A DNA stretch of 64,000 nucleotides from Hygrophila difformis. Lineage: Eukaryota; Streptophyta; Magnoliopsida; Lamiales; Acanthaceae. The notes below the pieces were generated by a model. It had not been told where the DNA came from. It was given only the letters and a program-made list of their open reading frames with translations, and did not search any database. Below are positions 11,251 to 22,135 of the stretch, piece after piece (within the stretch, counting starts at the first letter, position 1; each line of letters starts with the position of its first letter). Where the stretch lies: the NCBI GenBank assembly GCA_030278955.1, contig JAOANR010000006.1:53348915-53412914 (forward strand), read 5' to 3'. A program made the translations under genes and the position numbers.

Positions 11251-11645
11251 AAACGCTGCTGCTGCTGGGTGGGAGAAAGATTAAGAGAAAATGGCTGGGA
11301 GTGCGGTGAAAAGAAAGGCAGTGTGCATTGGATCAAGAAAAGCCAATAAGCAATGTTTGGTATCTGCACAGCACACTTCAATAAACATCGCAATTATTGT
11401 TAAGTGGAAAAGTGATTCGGTTATCAACAGGGAGAGTAGATCAAGTTCATGAGACTTTCCACTTTTCCACTTAGAGCACAAGCTGTCCTCATCCCGACTG
11501 CAAGGAGCAATTACTGTAAATTCCCTCAAACCAAACAGGCAATCATATTTTTCCTCAAATTGATTTTTTCAAATAAATAAAAAATAAAAAAATACCAAAC
11601 CATCAAGTAAAATTGACAGGAAATTAATGGGGCAAAGAAGCATAC
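11251..11645. other. No gene recognised
   Basis: This lies directly downstream of the last KASII exon on the minus strand. The expected final KASII exon, with the conserved NSFGFGGHN segment, is absent. A minus-strand frame at 11281-11529 (including SRDEDSLCSKWKSGKSHE) matches nothing I know. Confidence 0.4.
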
Positions 11646-12874
11646 CACACCATCATCTGGATTTTCAAGATTGATGTTCGGATGAACCAAGCCAGTCCTG
11701 ATTGCCTAAAACAAGACAGGATTTCAGTTTAGTAACCGATTGGGGGCTCAATTGCTCATCATAACCATAATAACATCTAATTGGGAAAGTCGCAAAAGCA
11801 CACAAGCATAATAGTAAAACCAATATTCCTTTGTGGCATCTACAGTTAAGGATGAAATGAACCTGCATGGTTGCAACAGCCTCCACAGCACCAGCTGCTC
11901 CAAGTAGGTGCCCAACCATAGATTTTGTGGAGTTCACCCTTAACTGGAAAAGAGCATAAACAAACACAAGTTACACAGAAGTTTTCATAACAACTTACAT
12001 TAGTTAATAAATAAGAATTTAAGCTTGTGAAACCTCATGGTTCTTAGGAAAGCAATGAACAACTGCCTGATACTCCTTATCACCAGATAGAGTAGACGTA
12101 GCATGCGCGTTGATATAATTCACATCTTCCGTAGGAACTCCTGATTGAGTCAAAGCCTGCTCTATGCAGAGAATGACACCAGTTCCTGCTTGATGATGTA
12201 TTCAAATGATCAAAAGATTGCATTTCTGAGGATTGCAATTGTTACAATGGAGAACTATTACGACCAATTGTGAAGTCCTGATGCAATACACCTGAAAAAT
12301 GAATAATATGCAGCATCATATGTACCGCATAAACATGGTGAAAAGAATTTAGACAGGCCGAAATAACCCCGTGAGAATATTTTTCACTTGTCATAGCTAT
12401 CAAAACAAAGCAGCGGTGTCACAATAACTGCAGTAGTGCCTCCAGTTAGAAAGTTATTACCCACCATTGGAAATAAGTGAGGTAGGATAGCATGAAATTA
12501 TGGATAAAAAGAGCAGCACGTACCAAGAACTCACACAATAGAAATCTAGACTTGATTTCACATCCATATGTAGGATAAGAGTTATCAATATACCTTCTGG
12601 ATGGGGCTCTGTCATGTGATAAGCATCACAGGTGGAGCTGCCACCGAGAAATGCTGCATAGATAATAGCGCCTCTCTTCTGCATATCCATGATCGATTTG
12701 AATATATTTTATATAAATATTAGCGCACTGGTAACACCTCCTATGTAAATGGCAAAAGATTAGTCCTTGATTCAATTAGAGTTTGAGGATTACCTTGGCA
12801 TGGTCCAATTCCTCCAGGAGCAATACTCCGGACCCTTCACCCATGACAAATCCATCTCGATTCTGTTATAGATA

Positions 12875-12948
<74 letters not shown>

Positions 12949-14180
12949 GGCATAAAGTCCTGATTATTTTTATTCCTATGGTTACAGGTATATAAATTGA
13001 ACAATACAATATCCCAGGAACGTGAAGCTTTGGTGGGATCAGAGTTTCTCTGGATAGTGCCCTGCATGCAACAAAACCTCCTAAACCTACACCAAAATAC
13101 ATGATTGGAAAGTGAATGCACCATATGAAAAATATTTGAAAAAGAAAAGAATGCAGGAGACAAGTACCGATTGGAATCACCGCTGAATCTGAGCCACCAC
13201 AAAGCATCAAATCCTGCAAAATATCAAACAAATGGAGAAATATGTCAGTAGCTCACCAGTATATGAAATTAATAAGATTATTGAACTCAAGTTTGAATCT
13301 TGAAGGAAGAAAATAGACGACTTACAGCTTCACTTCTGATGATGTGGTTGGCCGCATTGAGTATGCAAAAATTGCTTGTTGCACAAGCAGTAGATATTGA
13401 GTAGTTTGGGCCCATCCATCCCTGCAATATCAAGTTTAGAATGATGAACAAGGCAACCTGTAGACACAAATGAAACTGCTATTGACACAATCAGGCTCAA
13501 GTTTGACCAGATCCATCGCAATTCGCAAGCATGGCCAAACCCATGTTTGTAGTTGCAAAAGGTACAGAAAATGGATTCATCTTCCTATATGAAACCCGCA
13601 GTGCTTCAATAGCATCATTAAAAATCTGACCAAACAATAAACCAACGGGAGAATCAGTCAATTGTATCACCCAAGGAGTTGATGAACAAATAGAAACTTT
13701 CCTAAATCAAATTTATAAGAAACCATGTTCCTCAATTCCAAGAATTTACTCTTAAGATTGACTTTAATTCAAAAATATTTTGTCTCAGTTAATTAAATAA
13801 ATTTCATATCCATCATTTTCATTCAAATAAAACTGAGTGCACAAAAGTAATCCACAAAAGAGAATTCCATTTTGGCATCTAAGGATGGCAAAGCTAAAAC
13901 TCTTATGCAAAATCAATCAGTTACTCAGTGGTTCTTACCCACACACCTTTCCCCTCTTTTTCTGCAATGAAATCAGGCACAAAACACTTTTTCCCAACCT
14001 CACCTGAAAGCAGGAAAAATCTAACTTACTTGCATCCCACCCATAGCAGAATAAGTCCTCCATCAGCCAGAGCCTTCTTCCCCGCTGTCAGCATATAAAG
14101 CATGAACTTGTCCATCCCTTTCGCAAGTTTAGGCGCAATCCATCCATCTGATGAAAATGATTTAATCTCCCCGAAAACTA
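11646..14180 (-). pseudogene. KASII (3-oxoacyl-ACP synthase II) gene fragment, ten exons
   Basis: KASII extends C16 to C18 acyl-ACP in plastids. Minus-strand exons with AG/GT borders: 14180-14030, 13624-13508, 13421-13326, 13213-13168, 13086-13008, 12862-12794, 12678-12594, 12185-12034, 11943-11863, 11705-11646. They read in KASII order: SSDGWIAPKLAKGMDKFML; FNDAIEALRVSYRKM; GWMGPNYSISTACATSNF with the active Cys; DLMLCGGSDSAVIPI; GLGGFVACRAL; RDGFVMGEGSGVLL; FLGGSSTCDAYHMTEP; VNYINAHATST with the first His; NSTKSMVGHLLGAAG with the second His; and AIRTGLVHPNINL. The STCDAYHMTEPHPEG segment favours KASII over KASI. The transit peptide, N-terminal domain and last exon are missing. Damage includes loss of the expected residues between ADGG and SAMGGMQ in the first exon, a 7-bp duplication near 13520 and a 1-bp loss near 13046. 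It is a captured, non-functional copy. Confidence 0.93.
12875..12946. repeat. (ATT)n microsatellite in a KASII intron
   Basis: About 24 ATT units lie in the intron between the fifth and sixth retained exons. They give poly-Asn or poly-Ile open frames, which are artefacts. Confidence 0.97.
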
Positions 14181-14182
14181 AG

Positions 14183-14259
14183 ATGCAAGTGCCCCCTAAT
14201 ATGCAAGTGCCCCCAATAATGTTCACCCCACAAGTAAGATGCAAGTGCCCCCTAATAAT
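14183..14259. repeat. Three direct copies of ATGCAAGTGCCCCC
   Basis: Copies start at 14183, 14201 and 14239 and include a following (T)AATAAT-like tail. They sit just upstream, on the minus strand, of the first retained KASII exon, where the KASII and NOP14 pieces meet. Confidence 0.85.
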
Positions 14260-14321
14260 TTGAACATACTGTATGTAGGCATCTGCCTTTTATAGGTATT
14301 TAAAACAAATGGAGTATATAC

Positions 14322-14717
14322 CTCCAATTGCTCGAAACGCTCTTTCTCCTCTTGAGCTAATTCTTCATGTGTTTTTGTCCTGTCCGATGCCGAGTCCGCA
14401 AATCAAGTGCCATTTGACCAACCAATTTCTCATATGCACCAGGTTTATCCTGCAAGTTCCACCTCAAATAATCAATACTCTGAAATTTTAACAAGCAGGT
14501 CTCACATGGCACCACAAGGCTCAACATATAATATGGTTTATTAAGAGATTAGAGATTAGAGGAAACACACCAATCATTAGGAAAAAAAAATGATATATGT
14601 ATATGTATATAAACAACAGCAACCTTGAAAAATTTGCTTTTAGAATTAACATCTTCCATCACTTCCTTCTTGCTCTTCTGGTAAATACTTAGATCTACAT
14701 CACTTCATTTAGCATCC
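14322..14717 (-). pseudogene. NOP14 (nucleolar protein 14) gene fragment, two exons
   Basis: NOP14 is a nucleolar factor for 18S rRNA processing and small-subunit assembly. Exon 14717-14624 (after TTTCAG, before GTTGC) reads SKKEVMEDVNSKSKFFK. Exon 14449-14322 (after TTGCAG, before GTATAT) reads DKPGAYEKLVGQMALDLRTR and, in a shifted frame, SDRTKTHEELAQEEKERFEQ. Both fit plant NOP14, in the correct order. The exon expected between them is absent, an in-frame TGA lies near the start of the first, and an indel splits the second. The piece lies just upstream of the KASII fragment on the same strand although the two genes are unrelated, which is the main evidence for capture. Confidence 0.85.
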
Positions 14718-16380
14718 TGAAACAATTAGGAAAGCATTTTCAAATGTAAGCAACAGATTGTGCATCTCTTCAATTAGCATCAGTTGACGAGATGAATAGA
14801 AACAATAACAAATAATTAGGTGGGAACAACCATCAACAAAAAATGCATTGCATATACGACTTGATTAAATGTTTATGATGAACAACAAAAAAATAGTGTA
14901 ATGAAGGATCCAGTGGAAAATTTTAAATACCAATGGCCGCCAATAGCTAATATGTGAAATGTGGAGCACCCCTAGTTAACCAATATCGCAAATCTTTGAT
15001 GCTGCTATCAAAATAACCCAGCCACTCAACGCACAAATTGCTGCAGTGACCTGCCAATTTCATGAGGAACAGTTATGCCCAAGACACAATATAAGTTTCA
15101 GATATGCCTAGTTCTATTATTACTGAAGAGAGCTAAACAAGTTAATATAGAAACAAAAATTTTCAAACTCATTCAAAAAGATAATAAGCGAGGGTATCAG
15201 CAGGGGTGTAGACGGAGACGCAGATTCCTTCAGGTCCACACAGGAGGGAAGCCGACTGGTGGCATGATCATAGCCGGGATTTCAGACACAAAAAGAGGCT
15301 TGGATGCCGAACAGCAGCTATAGGCAGGATTAAAATCACATATAATTCTACATATCATCAAACACTTCCAACTCAAAAACCATGCAAACTGAAATCTCAA
15401 ACCCGAATCAAATTGACAAAGGCAATAATAAGCAGAGAACAAGCAAAGTGAGGGAATCAATTGTTCAATACCTGTAAGCTTTATGTGAAAATCGAAGTCC
15501 ATTAGCCTTGAGGAGGCCAAATAAATGTAATCTTGGGGAGTGGACAATCTGACCTGCCAAAATATTAACGTTTAGTACCAACGCATACGACAAAAACATT
15601 TACCCTACACACTGTAGGTTAGGGTTTCTGTTTGATCTCTATAAAATATCCAATCCCGGAATTTCACACCAGTAGTATAAGAGCCTTGGTTGAGATATCG
15701 ATCGAAGCAGAAACTAAATTAAGAGAACAAAATTAGAGCACAAAACCAGAGAAGGATCTGTCCAGACCCGCTATTGCGTGTGCTGCTTCTCCCTCCTCCG
15801 TCGTGCTGCCCGCTGCCGTTGCCAGCAGCTCGCCGCCGCGACCACTGCTGCGTGAAACCTTCCGACCAGCGACCGCCGGTCCCCTCCGGCGCCGAGCTGC
15901 TGCTGTGTGCCGATCCTCCTACAACCGGAGCCTCGCGTCCGCCGCGACCCACCAGATTCTTCCCCAGAATCCAAATTAGTGCAAAAAGATGAGAGAACGG
16001 GAAAAGAAATCCAAACCTCCAAGAGATCAAATGGGGTTACGATTTCACCTCCCAACTTCCATTTCGCACCTTCTCCTTCCTCCTCCTCTCCCCCGTCCAA
16101 CTCGCTGCTCTCTCCCTCTCTTCATCGCGATTTTCTTGTGTGCCCTAATTTTCTCCTGTCTGTGCAAAGCGCCAGAGCTTTCCACCAAAAATAAAAAAGG
16201 GTAAGTCGGGGCATAGGTGGGGGAAAAATGAGACAGAGAGGACTCGATCCCAGATAAAAAAAACACGCATCCACTGTGAGAGGGACAAAAATCATTTGAG
16301 TAATCAATGGCTAGGATTAAAATTCAAGCCTGATCCAACGGTGGAGAATGAAATGAAATTGACACGAAAATCGAGGGAAA
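14718..16380. other. 5' portion of the Helitron, unidentified exon-like and GC-rich parts
   Basis: A possible minus-strand exon at 15553-15472 has AG and GT borders but cannot be assigned with confidence. A second open stretch lies near 15310-15230. From about 15700 to 16110 the GC content jumps and the minus strand encodes an acidic, low-complexity stretch (GGEEEEGEGAKWKLGGE), resembling a first exon or leader. No function can be named. Confidence 0.35.
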
Positions 16381-16402
16381 TCCTCTTATAATATAGAAAA
16401 GA
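16381..16402 (-). other. Helitron 5' terminus
   Basis: The minus strand reads TC followed by TTTTCTATATTATAAGAGGA, preceded by A. This AT-rich TC start followed by an AAGAGG-like stretch is common in dicot Helitrons. Confidence 0.65.
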
Positions 16403-16944
16403 TATATATTTAAGATTTCAAATAATCCCGCAAAAATATTCAAGTAATCCAAACGCCACTAAAATCATTCCCCAAACCTTGAGTCCTGAATTATTTTGGG
16501 TCGCTAAGAAAATCGAAGTGCCCATTAAAGAAATCCCACTTATATAATAAGTGATCGAGTTTTTCAGTTGCGAAACTCAAAAATCCGTTCCCCAATATAG
16601 TCGTGACTGGAATTTTTCAGCCACAATATCAATGGCCACGCTAACCATCCAATGATGGGAAAAAAATCTTCGGTTGGGATTTTCAAGACTGAATATTTCA
16701 ATCCATCAATTTTATGATCGAATTAGCGACAAAAAATTTCGATCACGAAAAGATTTTTTTTTTCAAAAATAAATAATAATCAAAAGGAAAATCTTAAGAA
16801 AAATTGAAATGTTTAGCGACCGAAACATTTCGCTCGTAATTTTGATTGCTAAGTATCTATTGAATCATTTCAGTTATCAATTAGCTACGAAGATTCTATT
16901 TTGGTTTCTAAATGGGAATTTAGATTCTAATAATACGAAGTATA
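16403..16944. other. AT-rich intergenic DNA
   Basis: No gene, RNA or clear repeat seen. It separates the Helitron start from the tail of the truncated LINE. Confidence 0.5.
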
Positions 16945-18457
16945 TTTTTTTTTGGAAAACCGAAGCCAGCAAATAAAATAGAACAAAGAAAATAAGAAGA
17001 AAAAAAACACGTCGAAAAGGGAAAGGAAACTACAGACTAAAATCTGGGGAGCCAAACACGGCGGCATCGGCCACCAGTTACCCCTTAATAAAATCCGGAT
17101 GGAAGGTCCATATAGTGAAAAGGTCTTCCATAAATGCACCGTGCTTTGCCAATCAATCCATTACAGAATTCCCTTCGCGAAGCAAATGTTAGATATGACA
17201 AACCTCAAAGGCCCATGTTGGATATGAATCCCCTTAACACTATATTGTATATTCTATTTTGCATAACAGCCTATGCAAGCTAGAGAGGTATAATCGAGTC
17301 TAAAGAACTTTAAACAAACTAAAATAGAACCAATTTAGCGACGTGGATATCAAACGCCTGTTGCATCCATCGCTAGGAACGATTTCACCGGGTCCGGAGG
17401 GAAAGCCCGGTGGTGAAAAATAATTCATCATTAGCTCCCATCTTGGCAAGGCAATCCGCGACACTATTCCCCTCCCGGAGAATATGATGAAACTGGTATA
17501 CTTGGAACTCCATACGCAGATCAAGGATGCTTCGAACATAAGAAGATAGGCAGTGGAGATCCTGGACAGGAGACGAAATGAGCCGCAAGGCTTCCTGAGA
17601 ATCACAAAACATATCTAAGAGATACCATGCTCCCTTGCCAATGACAGACCATATAATATACATGCCAGCTCCGCTTGAATGATAGAGACCCGGCCTAAGA
17701 AGCCAGACACCGCACCAATCCATTGGCCCGAGCTATTCTTTAGGACAGAACCATATCCCGCCCTCCCCATAGCTTCCAAGAGAGAGCCATCCGAGTGAGG
17801 GAGAAATCCCATATCAGTCCCCATATTCCAACAAATCAGTCTGGGAGGATGGGGAGCTGCAGCCGTACATGTATCACTTTGTAACTCTCCCTGGAGAGAA
17901 TGGACATTACGAACAAGGGAACTGATAGCCATGGAAGAGCCCTGAAAGATGCGGGCATTATGTTCGCGCCATGTTATCCACAATCCCGCAATGAACCGAC
18001 TCCCATATAGACGAAAAATAGTTGATAACCATCCACGGATATCACCAATGCCCATGGATTGGAGGTCACCAGGAATATCCACATTGAGAGCCACCCAAAG
18101 AAGTTGAACCCACGCACAATAGAAGAAGTAGTGGCACCAATCTTCTTCATAGATACCACAGATCGAGCATAAGGGAGAGGTTGCCAGGTTGCGATGGAAC
18201 CTCAATCAATTAACAGGAACAACAGCCCAAGCAAGGAGCTATAAGAGAACACAAATTTTCTCCGGAAAGGAAGCTTGCCAAAGCCAGCTCCAACCTCGCT
18301 CTTCACAGTGACTTCCCAGTAGAAACTTGTATGCAGATTTAGCGGAATTGATTCCATCCGCTGCAGCCGTCCAACGCCAACCATCTGCTCCTCTCGGATG
18401 AAGGCATGGTGGCGGCACGGCCAGAATAGCATCACGCACCTGACCATCTACCCCATA
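16945..18457 (-). pseudogene. 5'-truncated LINE: zinc-binding RT tail and RNase H domain
   Basis: Reading the minus strand, frames at 18455-18240 (DGQVRDAILAVPPPCL, then a KSAYKFLLG segment), 18205-17640 (zf-RVT pattern SPLCSICGIYEEDWCHYFF, then the RNase H start) and 17700-17385 (HHILREGNSVADCLAKMG) form the C-terminal third of a plant L1-type ORF2. They lie in different frames, so the gene is broken. The 3' end has the usual plant LINE tail (GCTGGCTTCGGTTTTCC) followed by a nine-base A run (16953-16945 on the minus strand). Endonuclease and RT are missing. The 5' break falls inside an Athila/Retand gag fragment. Confidence 0.88.
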
Positions 18458-20090
18458 ACTTCTCATCCTCCACTAAAGCATCCAAGATCCTCTTCCCTTC
18501 CTCTGGAGTCCTTCCTCTGCAGTGCTATCCATAAAGGTTCCCCCGATGGAATATTAATTTCTAATTTGCTAAAAATATTGCAAAACTTCCTGAAACTCTC
18601 ATCATCAGCAGAAAACTGTGCATGGATGGAAAAGGTAATCTGGGAAGTTGAGCTTCCACAACCGCTTTATTTTTATTAGGCTCCTTGCTGCATGATCCAC
18701 TTGTGTCTCCTCAGGCTCCTTCTCCTTAGCTTGATCAACTGCAGAGGGTCAGTGGTAGAAAGTTCGGACCTAGTAGTTACGGTATTACATCTCTCCCTTG
18801 GATTTAATTCAGTGTTACTAGGCAATGCTCTCGGGGCTCTTTGTGCTAACTGTGTAGCTATACTACCCACTTGTTGCTCCAAATTTCTCCATCCAACTTT
18901 GATGTTGGCCACAAATGTATCCAACTTCTTGGATGTCTGAGTTTGATTATCCATGATCTGGTGAAGAAGTCCCATAACTGGATCTGAAGATGGGGTGGAA
19001 GTTGAGACTGGCTGAGGTGCTAGTACAGTTTGTTGTTGCTCTGGGAAAAAAGGGGCCTTTTCTGCTGAAAGAAGCCTGGAGGTCCCTGCTGAAAAGGTGA
19101 GTTGTTTATATATGGATTAATAGGCCTCATTTGATTATGCACATATTGAACATCATGCACTCCTTCAAAAGCTTGATTTTCATAAGCTATTGCAGTCGGA
19201 CATGTGTGGGACTGATGAGGTCCTGCACAATACTGACATGCAACATTCTGAATGGCTTGAATTGGTTGTATCGGCTTCCCAAGAACTGGAACTACCACCT
19301 TATTCAGAGCAATCTCCATACTCCCCAATCTGTCTACTACCATAGCAAGCTCGTCCTTCATCTTCATCAATGCTCCCATATCTCCTACTTTAGTACGGAT
19401 ATTCCTTTCTCCATTACCCTATAACTCCTCATCCTCCACTAAAGCATCCAAGATCCTCCTCCCTTCCTCTGCAATCCTATCCATAAAGGTTCCCCCAGAT
19501 GTTCCATTAAGCCAGTGCCTATCTCCAGGTGTCAGACCCTGATAGAATGCATAAAGGATCTCGGGCTCAGACACACCATGCTGGGGACATGCCCTAATGC
19601 CTGCCTTCATCCTCTCCCATACATCTATCACAGTCTTATGTCCTTTCTGCCTTAATGTCTTAACATCATGAGTTCCTCTGGTATCATCCCTGCAATGTTC
19701 ACTACACTGCATAAGCTCCTAAAGGGATAGAGGTGGATGTTTGGGTTCTCTTGGATACCTCCTCCACATTGTTTCAGCTGGAACATGGTCAGAAGAGAGG
19801 GATTGATTGAAAAGGGTATGTTCGGTCTAGGTCTCACCACTGGATCATTTATAGTATGACCCATCGGTTGCATCTGCTGCCTGCGAGTCAAAACTGGTGG
19901 TGGGGGAGGATTCACACTAACAGCTTGAAGATTATTTTGTGCACCCCCTCCTGGCGGTTATTCCCGCTCACGCTCATTGTTATCTCCGTTCATGGTATTT
20001 TCTAATTTTCTCCTAGACCTGATTCTTCGTTTAGTCCTAGAAATATCTGCATCAAACTCGAATTCAGGTGGAAAATCTCTGGGCATAAAC
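18458..20090 (-). pseudogene. Athila/Retand-type Gypsy gag, copy A, rearranged
   Basis: Minus-strand frames carry NPPPPPVLTRRQQMQPMGHT (about 19915), ERMKAGIRACPQHG and FYQGLTPGDR (19640-19510), GGTFMDRIAEEGRRILDAL, a zinc-knuckle-like CQYCAGPHQSHTC (about 19240-19200), VGSIATQLAQRAPRALPS (about 18850) and a C-terminal ESFRKF.NIFSKLEINIP-like stretch near 18590. Compared with copy B (55087-56069), the segment from LFPFLLRDRAEAWF to about RDQIKIF is deleted. At 18545-18458 the GGTFMD..EDE piece appears a second time, out of order, before the LINE junction. It is a dead copy of a structural protein gene. Confidence 0.85.
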
Positions 20091-20247
20091 TAGAGCCTGA
20101 AACAATAGGAAAGTAAGGAGTAAGTGACTAGAAAATTTAAAATAATAAAAATAAAATAAAAATAAGAAGAAATAAGAGAGAAACTACAAAAACTCAATAA
20201 ACTATAACAAAAACCACCGCTCCCCAGCAACGACGCCAAAAACTTGG
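20091..20247 (-). promoter_or_regulatory. Leader and tRNA-Asp-type primer binding site, copy A
   Basis: The minus strand at 20238-20221 reads TGGCGTCGTTGCTGGGGA. It differs at two positions from the tRNA-Asp-type site in element 1 (26434-26451). The rest is AT-rich leader. Confidence 0.8.
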
Positions 20248-22063
20248 TGTGTGGAATATTTTCCAACACAACCCGCAATATACAGTCCATGTAATAATCC
20301 GGTGAAACCGGGTTGAATCCACAGGGAACAGGGAATTGCCAATAGTTTATCAAATTCAAGTAGCAAATAAAATTAAAGTGCGTGAATTGTTTGTCTTTTT
20401 TTATCTAAAATCCTAATAATTCAACCAATTAAAATAAAATAATAAAAATTTCAATCAACCAAACGAAGAGAAAGAGAGATTTAATATGCTAGTGATGAAT
20501 GGGGATCCCTAGATCTTTCAATTGTTGACAAACTTTCAATTGCATATAAAAATCTAATTTTTAATCAATTTAATGTCTATTAAGAATAACAACAATTTAT
20601 AAACCTCTCGGTTTTAATAACATGCAATTCCTCCGGCTAGTGATTGTCCTAAATTGGTTCTAACAGATTTTGCACTTTCTCAAGCTACAAATTATTAGAA
20701 TTAATCTGCCAATTATTATTTGTTTATGTATTTTTCAATCACCTAAACAATATAAAGCCCTAGTTCAGATCTCCTGTCGGTCTCGCTAAACACACATAAG
20801 AATTCAACATATTAACATTAAATTAACGAAATTCATATAGCAAAAGAAAAATCAACAATATCCCAAATCTAGGTCTCCCCAAACGAAGAGTTTAGCTAAC
20901 ATGTTTAGGACTGGGGAAAAATACCGAATATACCGCATACCGCACATACCGTACCGAAAAATACCAAAAATACCAAAATTTTCGGTATACCGTAAGATTT
21001 CGGTACGGTAACGGTATAAATTTTTTGATACCGCGGTATACCGTTACCGTACCGAACTTTAGTATATACCGCGGTATCAGTATGTCGGTATGTGCCGATT
21101 GTTCGGTATGTCGGTATATACCATGATACTGATATATACCGTAATACCGGTATGCTGGTATGTAGCGAAAGTTCGGCATGCCGGTATATACCGCAATACC
21201 GGTATGTCGGTATGTAGTGAATGTTCGGTATGTCGGTATTATACCGACATACCGTTATTGTTGTATATACCGAACTTACCGGAATGTCGGTATAGCAACG
21301 GTATGGAAATATTTCATACCGAAAGGTTCGGTACGGCAACGGTATGAAATTTTTCATACCGTAAAGTTCGGTACGGTATACGGTACGGTGAAATATTTTC
21401 GGTATACCGTACCACCCACCCCTAAACATGTTCACACAAAGACAGAAAGTAATAAGAATAGAATACGACATCTGGATAAACATCGGTTGAAGGAACGCCA
21501 ATGTAGGAATCTTGTCAAATCTTCAATGGGTTGCCTTCTTTTCCTCTTCTCTCTCGCTTGAATGATGAATGAAATATGGGGTCTGATATAATTATGAAAT
21601 TGGGACCCTTATTAGGTCTGAACGCGTGCTATTTATGCTCTGGGACGCGAAAACCCTCGAAAAAATAAAATTGGGCCGAACAGCTGGGCTCGGCGCGCAA
21701 CTCGCACTATATGCACGTAACGCGCGACATGCGCGCGACATTTTGACTTATCGCGCGGTCCCAGCGTGCTATCCCTCCGTGGCGCGCGGATAGCGCGTGG
21801 CTCTTCACCCTCGTGCGCTGATTTCCCTGTTTTCTTCCGTTTTCCGAGTTTTTGAGCTCCAATTTACTTTTCTTCGTCCATTTGGCCTTTGGCTTGCTAA
21901 AAGCACCTAAACATATGCAATCTCAACATAGAATATATTAAAATGCATAGAATCATGGAATAAATCGCAATTTAACCTTTATACTCAAATTGCTTTTTTT
22001 TTCTAGCAAATAATTGCACAATTTCCACCAATTAAACCTTTAACTTATTATTTAAACACAACT
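20248..22063 (-). repeat. Athila/Retand-type LTR (copy A), interrupted
   Basis: This non-coding sequence adjoins the primer binding site, and its first about 100 bases recur at 56325-56428 next to the gag of copy B. It begins with TGTGTGGAAT on the plus strand; the exact border is uncertain by a few bases. It contains the MITE at 20906-21424 and is cut at 22079 by the LINE. The remaining LTR probably resumes at 46467, after the LINE. Confidence 0.65.
20906..21424. mobile_element. hAT-like MITE built of GGTATACCG-type repeats
   Basis: It is flanked by an exact 8-bp direct repeat, AACATGTT (20898-20905 and 21425-21432), the size left by hAT transposases. The termini are imperfect inverted repeats (TAGGACTGGGG against TAGGGGTGGGT). 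The 519-bp interior has no coding capacity and consists of many short direct and inverted motifs such as CGGTATACCG, TTCGGTATGTCGGTAT and TACCGAACTT. Confidence 0.85.
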
Positions 22064-22135
22064 AAATGCCGCACTTTGTAATTTGGTTTCCTTGATTCTC
22101 CAAGATCCCGGCAAACCGTTTCCCGTCCTTCCAAG

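Larger units (their letters stand above)
6420..16402 (-). mobile_element. Candidate non-autonomous Helitron carrying captured gene fragments
   Basis: On the minus strand the element begins TCTTTTCTATATTATAAGAG (16402 downward), preceded by A. It ends with a 7-bp-stem hairpin, eight bases and CTAG (6420), followed by T. These are the plant Helitron end rules: 5' TC, 3' hairpin plus CTRR, insertion between A and T, no target duplication. The 10-kb interior has no Rep or helicase frame. It holds minus-strand exons from at least two unrelated host genes, KASII and NOP14, plus unidentified exon-like pieces, as known for gene-capturing Helitrons. The two ends have not been shown to belong to one element; an alternative is two separate Helitron ends around a duplicated locus. 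Confidence 0.65.

Noticed and set aside
12783..13231. Frames with long poly-Asn or poly-Ile runs
   Set aside because: They arise from the (ATT)n run in a KASII intron; the only real coding parts are the short KASII exons.
11646..14180. KASII as a functional host gene
   Set aside because: The N-terminal region and last exon are missing and at least three indels disrupt the exons.
15719..16266. Overlapping frames on both strands in a GC-rich block
   Set aside because: Low-complexity composition and competing frames; noted only as a possible captured leader or first exon.
19205..19240. CTGATGAG resembling a hammerhead ribozyme core (also at 55140)
   Set aside because: The matching GAAA element and flanking stems are absent, and the sequence is explained as the opposite strand of gag.
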